Notes: generated by a model from the letters alone, not told the origin. 64,000 nucleotides of DNA from Setoptus koraiensis (GCA_048013815.1 CM106586.1:15066001-15130000); one strand, 5' to 3'; positions 47,901 to 58,772 are shown, counted from the stretch's first letter. Made by a program: numbers and translations.

Positions 47901-48397
47901 GGATATCCATGGTGCGGTTGAAAGAGCGGACCGGGTATCCGCGCGTGTGTCACATGTGTTGTTTACATGTTGTCTTGCACTCACAAATCACCGAGTTTAC
48001 TTGCACTACAGTTGTATTTTAAATGATGCACCCGTCATATAAATAAGAAATCATTGTCAATTATTATTATCAGTCGGTAGCTGTTTCCATAGGAAATGTC
48101 AATTAATCCACAAATGCAGCGGTGATTTAATATTATTATTATTGTGGAGCAGCTGATGAGTTGCCGGTGGAGAATTCACGAAGAAAGAGAGAAATCAATT
48201 CAGTCGAGATCATTAGAGCGCCTTCTATTAATAAATCATCAACAGCAAGACAGGACGAGACAACAGTAATTACGATGATAAAGAGTAAGCATATTGAATA
48301 GCCTCCAGAACCAGCATTCACTGTAGCAAATACTCATAGGGCGTCAACGGGACGGTCCAATTAGAAACAAGAGAAAAAACAGAACAATTTCAGCCAA
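44937..48397. other. intergenic region between the GPCR and ABHD genes
   Basis: It holds the presumed GPCR 3' untranslated region (AATAAA at 45011-45016), a (CAA)n tract at about 46504-46564 and a poly-T tract near 47047-47062. No supported gene is seen. Short open frames at 45357-45545 (plus), 47161-47484 (minus) and 48139-48321 (minus) were examined and not accepted. Confidence 0.65.
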
Positions 48398-49863
48398 ATG
48401 GTACATGTGTCTCCATCGGTAACTTTTATGATATATCTAGGTGTCGCCATAGCGCTCGTGACCGGATCCTATTCCATCTATTATTTCACCGTCATGTCCA
48501 AGGTAACAATAGGCACATATTCACGAGTCTACCTGCCACTCTAAGATTTGATTGAAGATTGATTTGATATTTACAAACTGTTTTTACCATTTATTTTCTA
48601 TCGTGTCTACTTTACTGTGTGTACAGATACCTGAATTCAGAGTTCACAACTCAACAAAATTTGGAGCCTTCATCACGAGCAAATGTCCAATTATTGGCGA
48701 AGCGTTCAGTCCAACATCATGGGCCGGATCTTTTCTCATGCAGACAGTTGTTTCGTCTCTGCTGCGAAGTCGCCAAGACGAAATGAAATTCAACAGAGAA
48801 TATTTGAATTGCTCGGACGGTGGTGAGGTATCCATAGATTGGTTTGAGGGGCATTCGGACTCGAAATTATCGCAGCAACAAGACACTGGTGGCCCAGATG
48901 AAAAGACCAAACCTATAGCACTCATGTTCCCTGGATTGATAGGCGACAGTCAGAGCGAATATTTGCGAGGTATCATACCCATCGTTGACAAGCTTGGCTA
49001 TAGAGTTGTTGCCTTCAACAACAGAGGCAGAGGCGGAATGAAATTAAAAACACCTAGACTGTATTGCGCCACCAATTTTGATGATTATGAGCTAGCCATA
49101 GATTACATTAGAAACATGTACCCAAAATCTACAATTGTTGCTACGGGCTTCTCAATGGGCGGAATGGTTCTGTGTCGCTATTTAGCCGAGAAGGGCCAAC
49201 AGGCCAAAATTGACGCCGCCATGCTTGTGTCGGCCAATTACGATCTAGTCACTGGAACAGTTAATATGGAAAATAGTTGGGTGCATAGAACGATTGCCAA
49301 AATCATGACGAAAGCTCTCGTGGATGTGCTGTTTACGGAGAAAGAAATGTTATCCAAAGCAAACAAGGGTGTCGATTGGGACAAAGTTCGCCAGGCCACC
49401 TCATTCCGTGAGCTGGATAAAGTATTCACCTGTCCCATGTGGGGTTACAAAGATCCTGAAGAATATTTTGTTGATGCAACAAACACGGAAAGGGTCAATA
49501 GAATACGAGTGCCAACATTTTGTTTGAATTCTCAAGACGACATTCTATCGCCCTACGAAAGTTAGTATCAATCTCAAGAGGCAATGCGATTGAGATATTG
49601 TTTAATCGCTGTCACTAATTACAATACATGCTAATTAATATTTAAAAATCTCTTCGTTTGGCACACTGTCATTTTTAGCTCTACCCTTGGATAAAGTGGA
49701 AAGCAACAAAGCTCTGGCGATGGTTGTTACAGCTCGCGGTGGGCATCTAGGTTTCATGGATGGTTGGAAACCAACAGTGCCATATTATGGAGACAGGCTT
49801 ATCGAACAGTATCACAAAGGTTTACTAGAGATTGAATCACCTAAAGATCTCTTAGAGGCTTGA
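48398..49863 (+). CDS. ABHD3: ABHD1/3-type alpha/beta-hydrolase (membrane phospholipase), 3 exons
   Basis: The coding exons are 48398-48502, 48627-49560 and 49679-49863 with GT-AG junctions in phase, giving 407 residues, close to the usual length of ABHD3. Exon 1 encodes 35 residues with one hydrophobic anchor (SVTFMIYLGVAIALV), as in this membrane-bound group. Exon 2 has the family marks HNSTKFGAF, ALMFPGLIGDSQSEYLRG, VVAFNNRGRGG, the nucleophile elbow GFSMGG, and SQDDI, which supplies the acid. Exon 3 has ARGGHLGFMDGW with the catalytic histidine. Members cleave phospholipids such as medium-chain phosphatidylcholines. The arthropod copy could be equally related to ABHD1, so the number in the symbol is approximate. 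The catalytic triad is intact. Confidence 0.93.
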
Positions 49864-50644
49864 GAAAGCCTACACAGCAATCTATTATTGTCGTTGTCAG
49901 CTGTACAGTTGTTTTAAACAGCTCAATCTCGTGATATTGATGATGTGAATAGCTATTGTAAAATCAACTGATGATCTCTTGGATGTTGCTCAAAGCCTCT
50001 TAGAATATTCCGTTAAAAATACCATTGAATTGTTGATATTACTTTGCCAACTTTTTTTAACTTAAAGGAAATTGTTGTCTGCTATCTGAGACTGTCCACT
50101 CTTGTGGAGCCGCCGCCCGAACATCGGTGATGGTCAAAATTGAAATAGACCCGTCCGATTCTTTGGGGAGACCCAAATTGTCCACGCCCCTTGGATATTT
50201 TCATCCACAATCGCGTTCTCTGGGTCTGAAATCGGTGAATAAGAATCTTTTTAAATCGCTCAAAAAACCGCCTGTAGTTCAAGCGAAGTGCCATGTTTGG
50301 AGTCGGCAGCTGCACGAGTTGCCTAGATTATATCAACTTGGCATTATGAAGATGTTCCTTTAACACTATCGTCACTGGTCCGCAGTAGCAGCTTCACGAT
50401 TCTATTATCAGCCAGCTGAGGAATGTCAGAGGGGCGGCCAGCAGGGAAGTGTGGCCATGATTGGAGCGGTGTCTTGCGCCAAGGTAGTATTTGTTTATTG
50501 TCCCTATAGTTATAAAATTACATGACAATAAATCGAGCTATGATTCATTGCCATGCTTTGAACTCACAATACCCACATTCGCAGAGTCACACCACAGTTG
50601 TGCCGCTCTCTGCTTGTTGTATTCATATCCCTTCGCTATTCACA
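49864..50644. other. spacer between convergent ABHD and helicase-like genes
   Basis: It holds both 3' untranslated regions. An AATAAA for the minus-strand gene lies at 50495-50500. Overlapping short frames at about 50082-50363 on both strands resemble no protein. Confidence 0.65.
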
Positions 50645-51568
50645 TCATCTTGGTGGCGGATACACGGATGCAGATTTCCGCGCATAATACCCGGTGGATC
50701 GATAGAATTCTGGGGGTCTCAACCAGTTGAAGTTCCGTTTGAAGCCCGTTTTCTGGAATCTTCGAAATACAGGGTCACTTTTGATCCAGGGACTTATGGA
50801 CAACAATAATGTTCGCCGGGGTAGGAAATGGAGTAAGAGATGTAGCTCCTTGATGCTGAACTCGTTACATTCGTAAAGTAACAGAGTGTCAATTGACACC
50901 TCAGTCCACGCCGACAACTTGAGTGCATCTTGAAAAGTGCATAAAATCGTCGGACACTTCTTATAAGATTCTTTATCGAATATCCGACTTACACCACGCA
51001 TGCTTCGCGACGCTCCCAAATCAAGTTTCAGGTCTCTGGTATCGACGCACATGTAATTAGCATCATGTTCAGCAATATGTTCATCTCTGGGACGGAATAT
51101 ATTCACATTTCTTATCCTCTTAGTAAACATCATTTCGTGGGCTTCCTCTGCGATAGTCTCGAGAGTATCAGCACTACCAGCACATATTAATACTTTTGAA
51201 CTAGGACATGCTGTAGTCCCAAATAAAAAATCTGCTAAAAACACAATAGACTTCTTCCTGACGAACTCTTCCTCAGGTGGAGTCACCAAGAGCAAGATTC
51301 TTTTGCTCCTTATCTTTTTGAGGTTCTCTAACCGTCTTGCTTTCCAACCCAATCTCAGCTCGTTATTATATTGCAAGTTACACAGGACTTGTCCCTCTTT
51401 ACAACTTTTCTGGATAATTTCACGCAAAAATGCATCGTCGTCGATTCGTCTTATATTTCGTTTTAGTCTCCCAATTGATTTCTGATAGGATTTCTTGAGA
51501 CTCTTGTTGATCAACAAATATTTTCCTGATTTCGGTCGGCCGAATTTCAATTCTTGTTTGTTATTCAT
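50645..51568 (-). CDS. single-exon protein resembling a degenerate SF1 (Upf1/MOV10-like) helicase core
   Basis: It is 307 residues from ATG 51568, with an in-frame stop upstream. The order of short conserved-looking blocks follows an Upf1-like superfamily 1 helicase N-terminal RecA domain. RILLLVTPPEEEFVRKKSI (residues 90-108) stands where a PPGTGKT Walker A would be. VLICAGSADTLETIAEEA (126-143) resembles motif Ia (VLVCAPSN). PTILCTFQDAL (206-216) resembles the strand before motif II. IDTLLLYECNE (226-236) stands in place of DEAG. TLLLSISPWIKSDPVF (253-268) resembles motif III (LAGDPxQLxPV). Key ATP-binding residues are missing, so it is probably not an active helicase. The N-terminus is Lys/Arg-rich. 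The assignment is by eye and inferential; an unrelated nucleic-acid-binding protein is possible. That the frame is a gene is likelier than its family. Confidence 0.6.
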   Translation of the reverse strand: MNNKQELKFGRPKSGKYLLINKSLKKSYQKSIGRLKRNIRRIDDDAFLREIIQKSCKEGQVLCNLQYNNELRLGWKARRLENLKKIRSKRILLLVTPPEEEFVRKKSIVFLADFLFGTTACPSSKVLICAGSADTLETIAEEAHEMMFTKRIRNVNIFRPRDEHIAEHDANYMCVDTRDLKLDLGASRSMRGVSRIFDKESYKKCPTILCTFQDALKLSAWTEVSIDTLLLYECNEFSIKELHLLLHFLPRRTLLLSISPWIKSDPVFRRFQKTGFKRNFNWLRPPEFYRSTGYYARKSASVYPPPR

Positions 51569-52514
51569 CCCGAAGAGATACTCAGACGATCTGAGTCAGA
51601 TCTGAAAATGAGTGTGTTGGCTGGATAGAACTGGTCTCCCTCAACAGGGAAACAACCGGATTCAAAAATCTTATTGCTTCTTCCTCATTATATAAAGGAC
51701 GATAACGATTATGAATTTTCGAAAGAAGATTGCCGTTCATTATGAATAATGCACGTGTCATATCGTCTATATCACATCTTGGTTAGATGCCGATCTACTG
51801 CGTGCCAAATCTCTTTCTCATTGACAAGATATTGGCATCCATGAATATACACATAATAACAATTGTATTTCACTATTACACGTCAGCCTAAAATCACTCT
51901 ACCTATACTGTCTTGCGACAACAGTAATTTGAATGGTGCTAAGCTAATGAATTATGATGAATGAGATTGTCACCCTAGCATCTGAATGTCATTGACAAAT
52001 GCATGTTTACCCCTGTGTCGCAGAGATTACAAAAACAAAACACCAACCAGAGTGTCGTATCTAATCTATTGTCGGCAAGTTTTTTCAAGTTTGTCGCCAA
52101 ATATTCAATGAGTGTGTGGCTTATGACAAACATCTATCACTCGTTCAACTACTCACAAGTATCCACTAATATAAAAACATTTTCAAGAGGCATTTCTAGA
52201 TCTTGATTGTTTTGCCTCGGTTATGAATAATACTTGCCGATATTAGATTAGATATCACATGATGCCTGGTACATGGCATTAACAATTGTGTATTTTGGAG
52301 GGTGACAATCTTGACATAAACATATTTTATAAACTCGTCAAATCAATGCCGTCTCAGAATAGTATATATGGAGGATGTGTGCCATCTCTATAGTTACATA
52401 GTCATTTTGAACCGACCATTGTGGTACGCGAGACAAACTTATTGAACAAGTTACATTACATTACTCATTCAGTTAGTTGATAATTCATAAAAAAACCAAC
52501 TACTAATATTCCAA
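51569..52514. other. intergenic region
   Basis: AT-rich, with no gene or repeat seen. It presumably holds the divergent promoters of the helicase-like gene (minus) and the small secreted gene (plus). Confidence 0.6.
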
Positions 52515-53002
52515 ATGAAGGTAAGCTAAACGTATCCCTATGGCGACAGTGATTTAAAGTTGTCCCAATAGCCTGTCATCCAAAATCCCAAATGTCAATC
52601 TTCATGTTTATGACAATTAATCAATCAATCAATATTGACGCTTATCAATTGTTATTTCTTTAGCCTGTTCAGGTACTACTTGTTGCCCTGGTGGTTGTTT
52701 TGGTTGTGTGCAATATTGTTCAAAGTGCAGAAGAGGAGCAACAGGAAGAAACAAGCGTTGATTCGGTTTCTAGAGCCGGTGCCGATGATGAAAATGTCGA
52801 ACCGGAAGTGCCAGTGAAAATCAAACAGAAGAAACATGGCAAACAATACGATGGAGCCTCAGAGGAGCAGGGTAAAACAAACAAGAAAAACAAAAACAAG
52901 GAACACAAGTCTTCGAAGGGATCCAAAGAATCTAGGCATATTTCAGCTGCTGACACGTACGAAGAAAAGCAGGCCACTTGTGTGTGCAAATTCAAAGTTT
53001 AA
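52515..53002 (+). CDS. small Lys/Glu-rich secreted protein, 2 exons
   Basis: Exon 1 (52515-52520) encodes only Met-Lys before GTAAGC. Exon 2 (52664-53002) follows TTTCTTTAG and encodes PVQVLLVALVVVLVVCNIVQ, a signal peptide once joined to Met-Lys. A highly charged Lys/Glu/Gln/Ser-rich mature chain follows, ending with a short ATCVCKFKV. The total is 114 residues. AATAAA at 53130-53135 lies 128 bases past the stop. I do not recognise the protein. The mature part looks disordered, and the two C-terminal cysteines could pair with each other or another chain. Without the two-codon exon the frame has no good start, which supports the splice model. It could be a secreted matrix or salivary component, but that is speculation. 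Confidence 0.75.
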
Positions 53003-53466
53003 TTTCCGAGAAACAACAGAAAAGCGTTTCTAGGCCGTCGGCGCAGAGGTTGCGAGAGAGAGACGGGGCGATCCAATGCCGACGGTCATTGAACATAACA
53101 TGTTTGCTTGTAAGACAAATGACTTGTAAAATAAAGTGCCAAACTTTGAGCGGGTGACAGCGAAATGTCGCTTATGCGTTGCAGATTTAACCAGTTATCT
53201 CTTAATTTAATAAATGTTAAGTCAATCATGCTAGCCAGTTACAATGTTGTGACAAGTGCAATCATGCGTAAATGTGTTTGTTATTTAGTGTTGATAGTTG
53301 TTGTATTAATCTTGGAAGTTAACATTATCATAGTTACAATCATTCATTATTGGCCTACTATTATACTGGTCGATATTGTGCGCGGCCCAAAATCTTGTCT
53401 CTTGTTACATAAGCTTGTTTTGGGGCCCGCCTGTGCTATTGTTGTGTAGTTTTTGTTGTTGTTACT
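53003..53466. other. spacer between convergent genes
   Basis: It holds the 3' untranslated region of the small secreted gene. A 94-codon hydrophobic open frame at 53165-53449 resembles nothing and is taken as chance. Confidence 0.55.
53130..53135 (+). terminator. polyadenylation signal AATAAA
   Basis: The canonical hexamer downstream of the small Lys-rich secreted gene, followed by a GT-rich stretch. Confidence 0.6.
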
Positions 53467-54363
53467 CTAAAATGAGTTCAAGATATTCACAAACAATGAT
53501 ATTAGGGATTTTGCTTTCGGTTTGATTTGCTTCTTCTTGATGCGCACCGTTATGTCCGTGAATGTTGTCACTAGATTGGCCATCTTAGGCTTTGCTTTGC
53601 ACTCTTCAAAAGTCTTGTAACTACCACAAACTAGGTCAATTAATTCGCCAGTTGTTGTACTAATTATCTCATGTAAATAATGTGCTGTTTGATTGACATT
53701 TGGATAAGTGGAACAGGATTTTTCCACTGTCTCTTGTATATCACGTTTAAATATTTGGTATGAACAACAAATGGCCGATATTCTATTATCTGCCTCAACT
53801 CTATTTGCGACATATTCAAATCTTGCTATTGAACCATCCATACACTGATGCAATTGTTCTAGATTCTCTGGAGCAAGACAGGTCAATTTATCCATAAATT
53901 CTTGTTTGGTTTGATCATTAGCACACAATTGATTGTATTGCTTTCGTCCGTTTCTTGTCACTGTCAACAGCACTTGTCTTGGAAAAGAACTAAGACATTC
54001 TCTGGCATAGTTTTGTATGCATTTCAAAGATTTAGTTAAAGTACCACAGAATAAGTTCATTTGGCTAACATTTTTCGGCATCACAAAGGTCCTATCACCC
54101 AAAAATCCTAGACTAGAGGCACACTTGTCCATTTCGACGTCTCGTTCCACTGGACACTTTTTAACAACACCAGCCGCATCGCCTGTGGCTGCAGATTCTG
54201 ACGATGCCGGCGAGCTTGCTTGAGTTTGTTGGGCTGAGACCAATCGGATTAGGTTTGATGAGGCGTCATTGTTGATGTTGGTGATGGCCAGGCTGGCAAA
54301 TAAGAAGGTCAAAGCTATTGGTAACATGGGACAAAATAGTGATTCTCTGGTGAGTTTCAACAT
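53467..54363 (-). CDS. cysteine-patterned secreted protein of a widespread arthropod family
   Basis: A single-exon gene of 298 residues with a signal peptide (about residues 10-28: FCPMLPIALTFLFASLA). A Ser/Ala-rich spacer follows, then a domain with about a dozen cysteines: KKCPVERDVEMDKCASSLGF, MNLFCGTLTKSLKCIQNYA, RECLSSFPRQV, YNQLCAN, KLTCLAPENLEQLHQCMDG, AICCSYQIFKRDI, EKSCSTY, DLVCGSYKTFEECKA. This F-C-x-x-L-x-x-x-L-x-C-I-x-x-Y layout with a central CC is common among uncharacterised secreted proteins of arachnids and other arthropods, some compared to 27-kDa hemolymph proteins or DUF19 domains. The role is unknown; it is probably extracellular. A possible TATA lies about 65 bases upstream of the ATG. 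Confidence 0.82.
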   Translation of the reverse strand: MLKLTRESLFCPMLPIALTFLFASLAITNINNDASSNLIRLVSAQQTQASSPASSESAATGDAAGVVKKCPVERDVEMDKCASSLGFLGDRTFVMPKNVSQMNLFCGTLTKSLKCIQNYARECLSSFPRQVLLTVTRNGRKQYNQLCANDQTKQEFMDKLTCLAPENLEQLHQCMDGSIARFEYVANRVEADNRISAICCSYQIFKRDIQETVEKSCSTYPNVNQTAHYLHEIISTTTGELIDLVCGSYKTFEECKAKPKMANLVTTFTDITVRIKKKQIKPKAKSLISLFVNILNSF

Positions 54364-55833
54364 GATTGCAAGATTTGTTGTATTTAGCAGCTTGAAGTTG
54401 ATGTTCGCTGGTTGTTTGTCTGCTTGATATACTTTTTTGTTTGCTTTCGCTGATAAATCAAGTTTCTATTATAGCAAGTTGATGAATAGAGAATTGTCCT
54501 CTGGACGATTTCGTGGCGGAGAATTAACTTATATTGATCATAAATAAAATATAAATATCATTTATTTTTTACTAAATAAGCTCCATAGGGGCGCGCGCAA
54601 AATTTTGCACACACACAAACACTGTCGTGGATTCAGGATAAATTAATGGAATTATATCATGCTCGCAAAACGTTCGAATGACGATAATATTGGAAGAATC
54701 AACTGTGTTATATGGAAAAAGAAGAATTGTTGATGGTGGTGAGCAACAAGTTTGTTGTTTGTCGCTGGTATTTTTTTAACTAATTGCGGTGATTGAGATT
54801 GGACGTGAGAATGAGAAGAATGATAACAATCACTGTGAATATTGTCTTGTTCGAGAACTTACAACTGTTTCCTTCTCGCTCGGCGTGGCTTGGCTTACAG
54901 ATGGCTTCAGAAGGAATGTGATGGACGGTGACGAAAATAATAGAGAGCTCGACGAGTTGCGATGAGGCGGTTTCAAGTTCAATAGAATATATATATCTAT
55001 TATGGTAATTGCAACAGATATCGTCGTCACAAATAGAGATAAAAACTAAAGTGGGGGTGAATAACAGAGCGGGACGCACCTCTATGGGGCTGGTCGTTCT
55101 ATTGATCAGATAAATCGTGAGAAAGAGAATCAAAAGAACAATCTGTCGCTGATGACAAGTTTAATAAACTCTATGGTGAGCACGTGAAAGATTGCAGAGA
55201 CTCGAGAGGAATCTTGTTAACTATCGCTTTTAAACTTTCATTTATTATTGATATAATTTATCAGTTATCATTCACGAACGATAAAATAAGAAGAAACGCA
55301 GCCAGTTAAAAAGCTGACGCCGTTATCAAGGTTCCAGCAGGAAAGTAAAGTGAAAACCAGTTGGTCTCTCTCTCTCTCTCTCTCTCTCAACTTTTTTCTT
55401 GATTTCAAATTTAAAATTTGGAAACTATATATCGAGATAGTTCTTCTCTAATCTAATTGATAAACTGTCGTAAAAATGAACAGAAAAGTATCATCGGATT
55501 ATTAACTTTGATGACCAAATCAGTACACAAGAGATGAAACCCATTAGAACGTTAAAATAAGAGATGATGATCACTAACTAACAATCATCAAACCAAACCA
55601 ATAGTTTCGCTTAATTCAAGATGCTCAACTAACTAACAACAAGTTGCAACTTGTTTATGCCTGTATGTGGCCCATTCTCCATGTTTGTTTGACGCCAAAT
55701 CAGGTTTTCTTCCTATCTTTCGTTCTTTCACTAACCCAACCATCTGTTAGTAAAGAGAGTATAACACGAATGGTGTTATTATATCACTAACGGTCTTGTT
55801 GTACTTTAATAATATGTTACTTTACAAGGTATT
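54364..55833. other. intergenic region
   Basis: AT-rich with a (CT)n tract at about 55366-55388. A minus-strand frame at 54780-55133 has no ATG and resembles nothing. No gene is supported. Confidence 0.6.
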
Positions 55834-56259
55834 TTATACTCTTAACTTTAGGTCCTTGACTCTAAAGACAGGATTACTTCTGATTGTGTCTGTAGGTTCC
55901 ATCTTTGCTTCATAATATACTTGACTGAATAATTTCACTGAATTCACTATACTATTTAGTTGTTGTTGTTCGACGTTGAATATCCTTGATAGCACATAAG
56001 TATTCCATATGATTTGATCCGATTGATACAATGTTAATAGTCTATATAGTTTTGCTATTGTCAGGTTTCTAGGCACATGTCTATTAATGTCGTCGTTATT
56101 TGCTATTGGTGTTCCTAACTTGTCTGCAATGGGCACCGAGTCAACGTGTAGACTTTTAATTCTATCTAATAGGTCCGCATCAATTTTATCAAATTTGGAT
56201 CGTGTTGTTAAGCTCCTAGTGATAACATGTCGCATCGATATATTACCGAGACGTTCCAT
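55834..56259 (-). CDS. NDUFAF4: NADH dehydrogenase (complex I) assembly factor 4-like
   Basis: A single-exon gene of 141 residues. Animal NDUFAF4 is a small mitochondrial factor needed early in complex I assembly. Two blocks align by eye with human NDUFAF4. DADLLDRIKSLHVDSVPIA matches the DEKLLSFLKDVYVDS region. VPRNLTIAKLYRLLTLY followed by IWNTYVLSRIFNVEQQQLNS matches the IPKGKISIVEALTLLNNHK and TWTAEKIMQEYQLEQKDVNS regions in order and spacing. The usual MGxxxxR N-terminus is replaced by MERLGNISMRHVITRSLTTR, basic and Ser/Thr-rich like a presequence and similar to the start of NDUFB11 3 kb away. It lies divergently from SMU1 with 555 bases between start codons. Assignment by pattern is good but not certain. 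Confidence 0.78.
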   Translation of the reverse strand: MERLGNISMRHVITRSLTTRSKFDKIDADLLDRIKSLHVDSVPIADKLGTPIANNDDINRHVPRNLTIAKLYRLLTLYQSDQIIWNTYVLSRIFNVEQQQLNSIVNSVKLFSQVYYEAKMEPTDTIRSNPVFRVKDLKLRV

Positions 56260-56814
56260 GATTACTTAATGTGTTGAGTGATAAGTTAATTAGTTGCTAA
56301 TTGAAATATTGTCATTCCATAATAGTAAGCCGAATAATAGAAGACTAGAATTTTCAAAGAAATGAGTGAGAAATCCAACGTGTTTTCCTCATGCTTTTTC
56401 TGACGCCATATGATTGATAATCTCTAGCAAAACTTCATCATATGAACGTGCTCATACAATTTCTCTGTTCTCTTTGATACTTTCGTAATATCTAGTTTCG
56501 ACCGTGAGGGTCGCTTCAACACATTAGCTGTGTTCTGCTGTTTTGTGTTAGACACGACCAATATAAATGTATGGCTACTGCTGAAGTAATCCATTATAAG
56601 TGAGTATGACAGAGAAGGTTGCGCAAAGACAAAAAACGCCGCCTTGCGGACAAATACTGCGAGACTCCTCTTATCAATACTTTTCAACTAACCAACACAA
56701 AAGAATCAAGTTGCATGTCGAAATTGTGGGCAACTTATAACTTTTAACTTATAATTTGGATCCCTTTAGATACTAAATCAATTGACAACTAAACAAGCAC
56801 GGCGACCAACAACT

Positions 56815-58428
56815 ATGGCCACCATAGAGATTGAGCCCATGGACGTAATTCGTCTTATTGAACAATATTTAAAGGAGAACAGTTTATTCAAGACATTACG
56901 GACATTGCAAGAGGAATCAGGTGTCAGTTTGAAGACAGTAGATTCTGTAGAGAGCTTTGTTCACGATATTAATTCAGGTCGCTGGGATTTAGTTCTCAAG
57001 ATAGTGCAACCGCTAAAATTAGCTGACAAGAAACTCATGGACCTCTATGAGCAGATATCCATAGAAATGATAGAACAGGGAGAATTGGGCGCCGCTAGGC
57101 TGCTTATCAGAAGTACAGATCCAATGAAACAACTTAAAGAAGATCACCCAGACAGATATATACATTTGGAGAATTTGCTTGGTCGCAGTGGTTATTTTGA
57201 CGCGCGTGAAGCTTATCCGGATGGTGGCTCCAAAGAAAAACGTAGGGCAGCGATAGCTCAGTCACTCAAGAATGAAGTGTCGGTTGTGCCATCCCAGAGA
57301 CTACTGACATTGATTAACGACGCCTTGAAATGGCAGAAAAATCAAGGCCTCTTACCTCAGGGTACCTCAATAGATATATTTACTGGAAAGACTCAAATTA
57401 AAAAAATAGAGGACGAGGCGCCGCCAAATATGCTACACAAACAATGCATTGAGGCAACTCCACCTGAAACTGAAGACGATGAGGACATTGCCGTTTTCTG
57501 CTCGCAATTCTCACCAGATGGACGCTATTTAGTAGTTGGATTCTCTTCTGGCATGATCGAAGTGTGGAATCCGACCACGGGCAAACGGGCCAAAGATCTC
57601 AGATATCAGAGAGATAATCCAATGATGACTATCGAAAAGGATGATGACGGACAAAGACCCCTAGATGTAGCCGTATTTTCATTGTGTTTTAGCTCCGACT
57701 CTGAAGTTTTGGCAGCTGGTGATGGTGGCGGCAATTTAAGAGCATGGAGATTCCAAAGTGGTGAACGAACTAAATACATTAAAAGTGCTCATTTGAAAAC
57801 AGTCAGTTGCATCAAATTCAATCATGACAATTCTCAGATTTTGTCGGGAAGCCATGACACCACCCTTAGAATACACGGAATGAAGTCTGGACGTAAATTG
57901 AAAGAGTTTCGCGGCCACACATCATTCGTTAATGATGTCACATTCAATCATGATGGAACCAATATAATCAGTGGCAGCAGTGACGGAACCATAAGAGTGT
58001 GGAACTCAAAAACTGCCGAGTGTATTCATACCCATAAGAGTGCCATAATGGATGTCAGAGTTCACACGATCAGCTCAATTGGTAACTCAAAGAATGACTA
58101 TATATTAGTTGGTACTCGATCCGATAGTATCAAAATATTGAAAGTGTATCAAGGAAAGATCTCCAAACAGGAAATTATGAATTTCACAATCAAGAAGCCA
58201 GATAACGAACCCAAATCAAATATTGTTGCCTGTTGTGCCTCGCCCAAGGGTGAATGGATATACGCTGTTGATGACCGGAATTTATATTGTTTCAATTGTG
58301 AGAGTGGACTCGTTGAGAAAACAATAAGTGTTCACGAGAAGAGAACAATGGGCATCAGTCATCACCCTTTCCTGAATATGATAGCGACATTCGACGACAT
58401 AGGAAATTTAAAATTATGGAAAGCGTGA
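56815..58428 (+). CDS. SMU1: SMU1, WD40 spliceosomal protein
   Basis: A single-exon gene of 537 residues (human SMU1 is 513). SMU1 works with RED in activating the spliceosome, in the nucleus. The N-terminal LisH/CTLH region reads IEIEPMDVIRLIEQYLKEN, FKTLRTLQEESGVSLKTVDS and VHDINSGRWDLVL. ERYIHLENLL-like and EAYPDGGSKEKRRAAIAQSL blocks follow, then about six or seven WD repeats to the C-terminus (for example FSPDGRYLVVGFSSGMIEVW, DGTIRVW, HEKRTMGISHHPF, GNLKLWKA). The start at 56815 (AACTATGGCC) matches the family's N-terminus; the open frame extends 11 codons upstream without an ATG. It is somewhat more diverged than average in the last WD repeats, but complete. The lack of introns is notable for a gene of this length. 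Confidence 0.97.
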   Translation: MATIEIEPMDVIRLIEQYLKENSLFKTLRTLQEESGVSLKTVDSVESFVHDINSGRWDLVLKIVQPLKLADKKLMDLYEQISIEMIEQGELGAARLLIRSTDPMKQLKEDHPDRYIHLENLLGRSGYFDAREAYPDGGSKEKRRAAIAQSLKNEVSVVPSQRLLTLINDALKWQKNQGLLPQGTSIDIFTGKTQIKKIEDEAPPNMLHKQCIEATPPETEDDEDIAVFCSQFSPDGRYLVVGFSSGMIEVWNPTTGKRAKDLRYQRDNPMMTIEKDDDGQRPLDVAVFSLCFSSDSEVLAAGDGGGNLRAWRFQSGERTKYIKSAHLKTVSCIKFNHDNSQILSGSHDTTLRIHGMKSGRKLKEFRGHTSFVNDVTFNHDGTNIISGSSDGTIRVWNSKTAECIHTHKSAIMDVRVHTISSIGNSKNDYILVGTRSDSIKILKVYQGKISKQEIMNFTIKKPDNEPKSNIVACCASPKGEWIYAVDDRNLYCFNCESGLVEKTISVHEKRTMGISHHPFLNMIATFDDIGNLKLWKA

Positions 58429-58772
58429 ACTTAGATTTGGAAACTTTCCAATATGTTAGTTACGCTTTTTCCAGTCCATGGCTCGTCTGCCAACTCTACA
58501 TGAAAAGCTATCTGACGATAATGTAATATAGATATTGTAAAATAGTAACGATTCTGCTTGTTATAATTTCAATTATGATGATCAATTTCGATTGGCCCTC
58601 CTGCTCATGGACTATAAATAGTATAAACTTAGCTGATGCAAAAATGATGTGATAGACAATTAGACTAAAAATCGATGATGTGATTGTATCAGGCCAAAAG
58701 CGTATGTTTTGTAATTTTACTACTACATAGGATTAACAATGGGTTTGAATAATAGTGTATAGCAGGCATCGC
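58429..58772. other. 3' spacer between convergent SMU1 and NDUFB11
   Basis: A 344-bp AT-rich stretch holding both 3' untranslated regions. Nothing else is seen. Confidence 0.7.

Noticed and set aside
50082-50363. Overlapping frames of 77-78 codons on both strands between ABHD and the helicase-like gene
   Set aside because: They lie in the shared 3' region, are mirror images of each other and match no family; no splice signals connect them to either neighbour.
54780-55133. 117-codon minus-strand frame with a hydrophobic end
   Set aside because: No ATG start and no recognisable motif; composition fits AT-rich intergenic DNA.
56424-56687. 87-codon minus-strand frame upstream of NDUFAF4
   Set aside because: The frame begins at TTG, has no ATG until well inside, and resembles nothing; it lies in the divergent promoter region of NDUFAF4 and SMU1.
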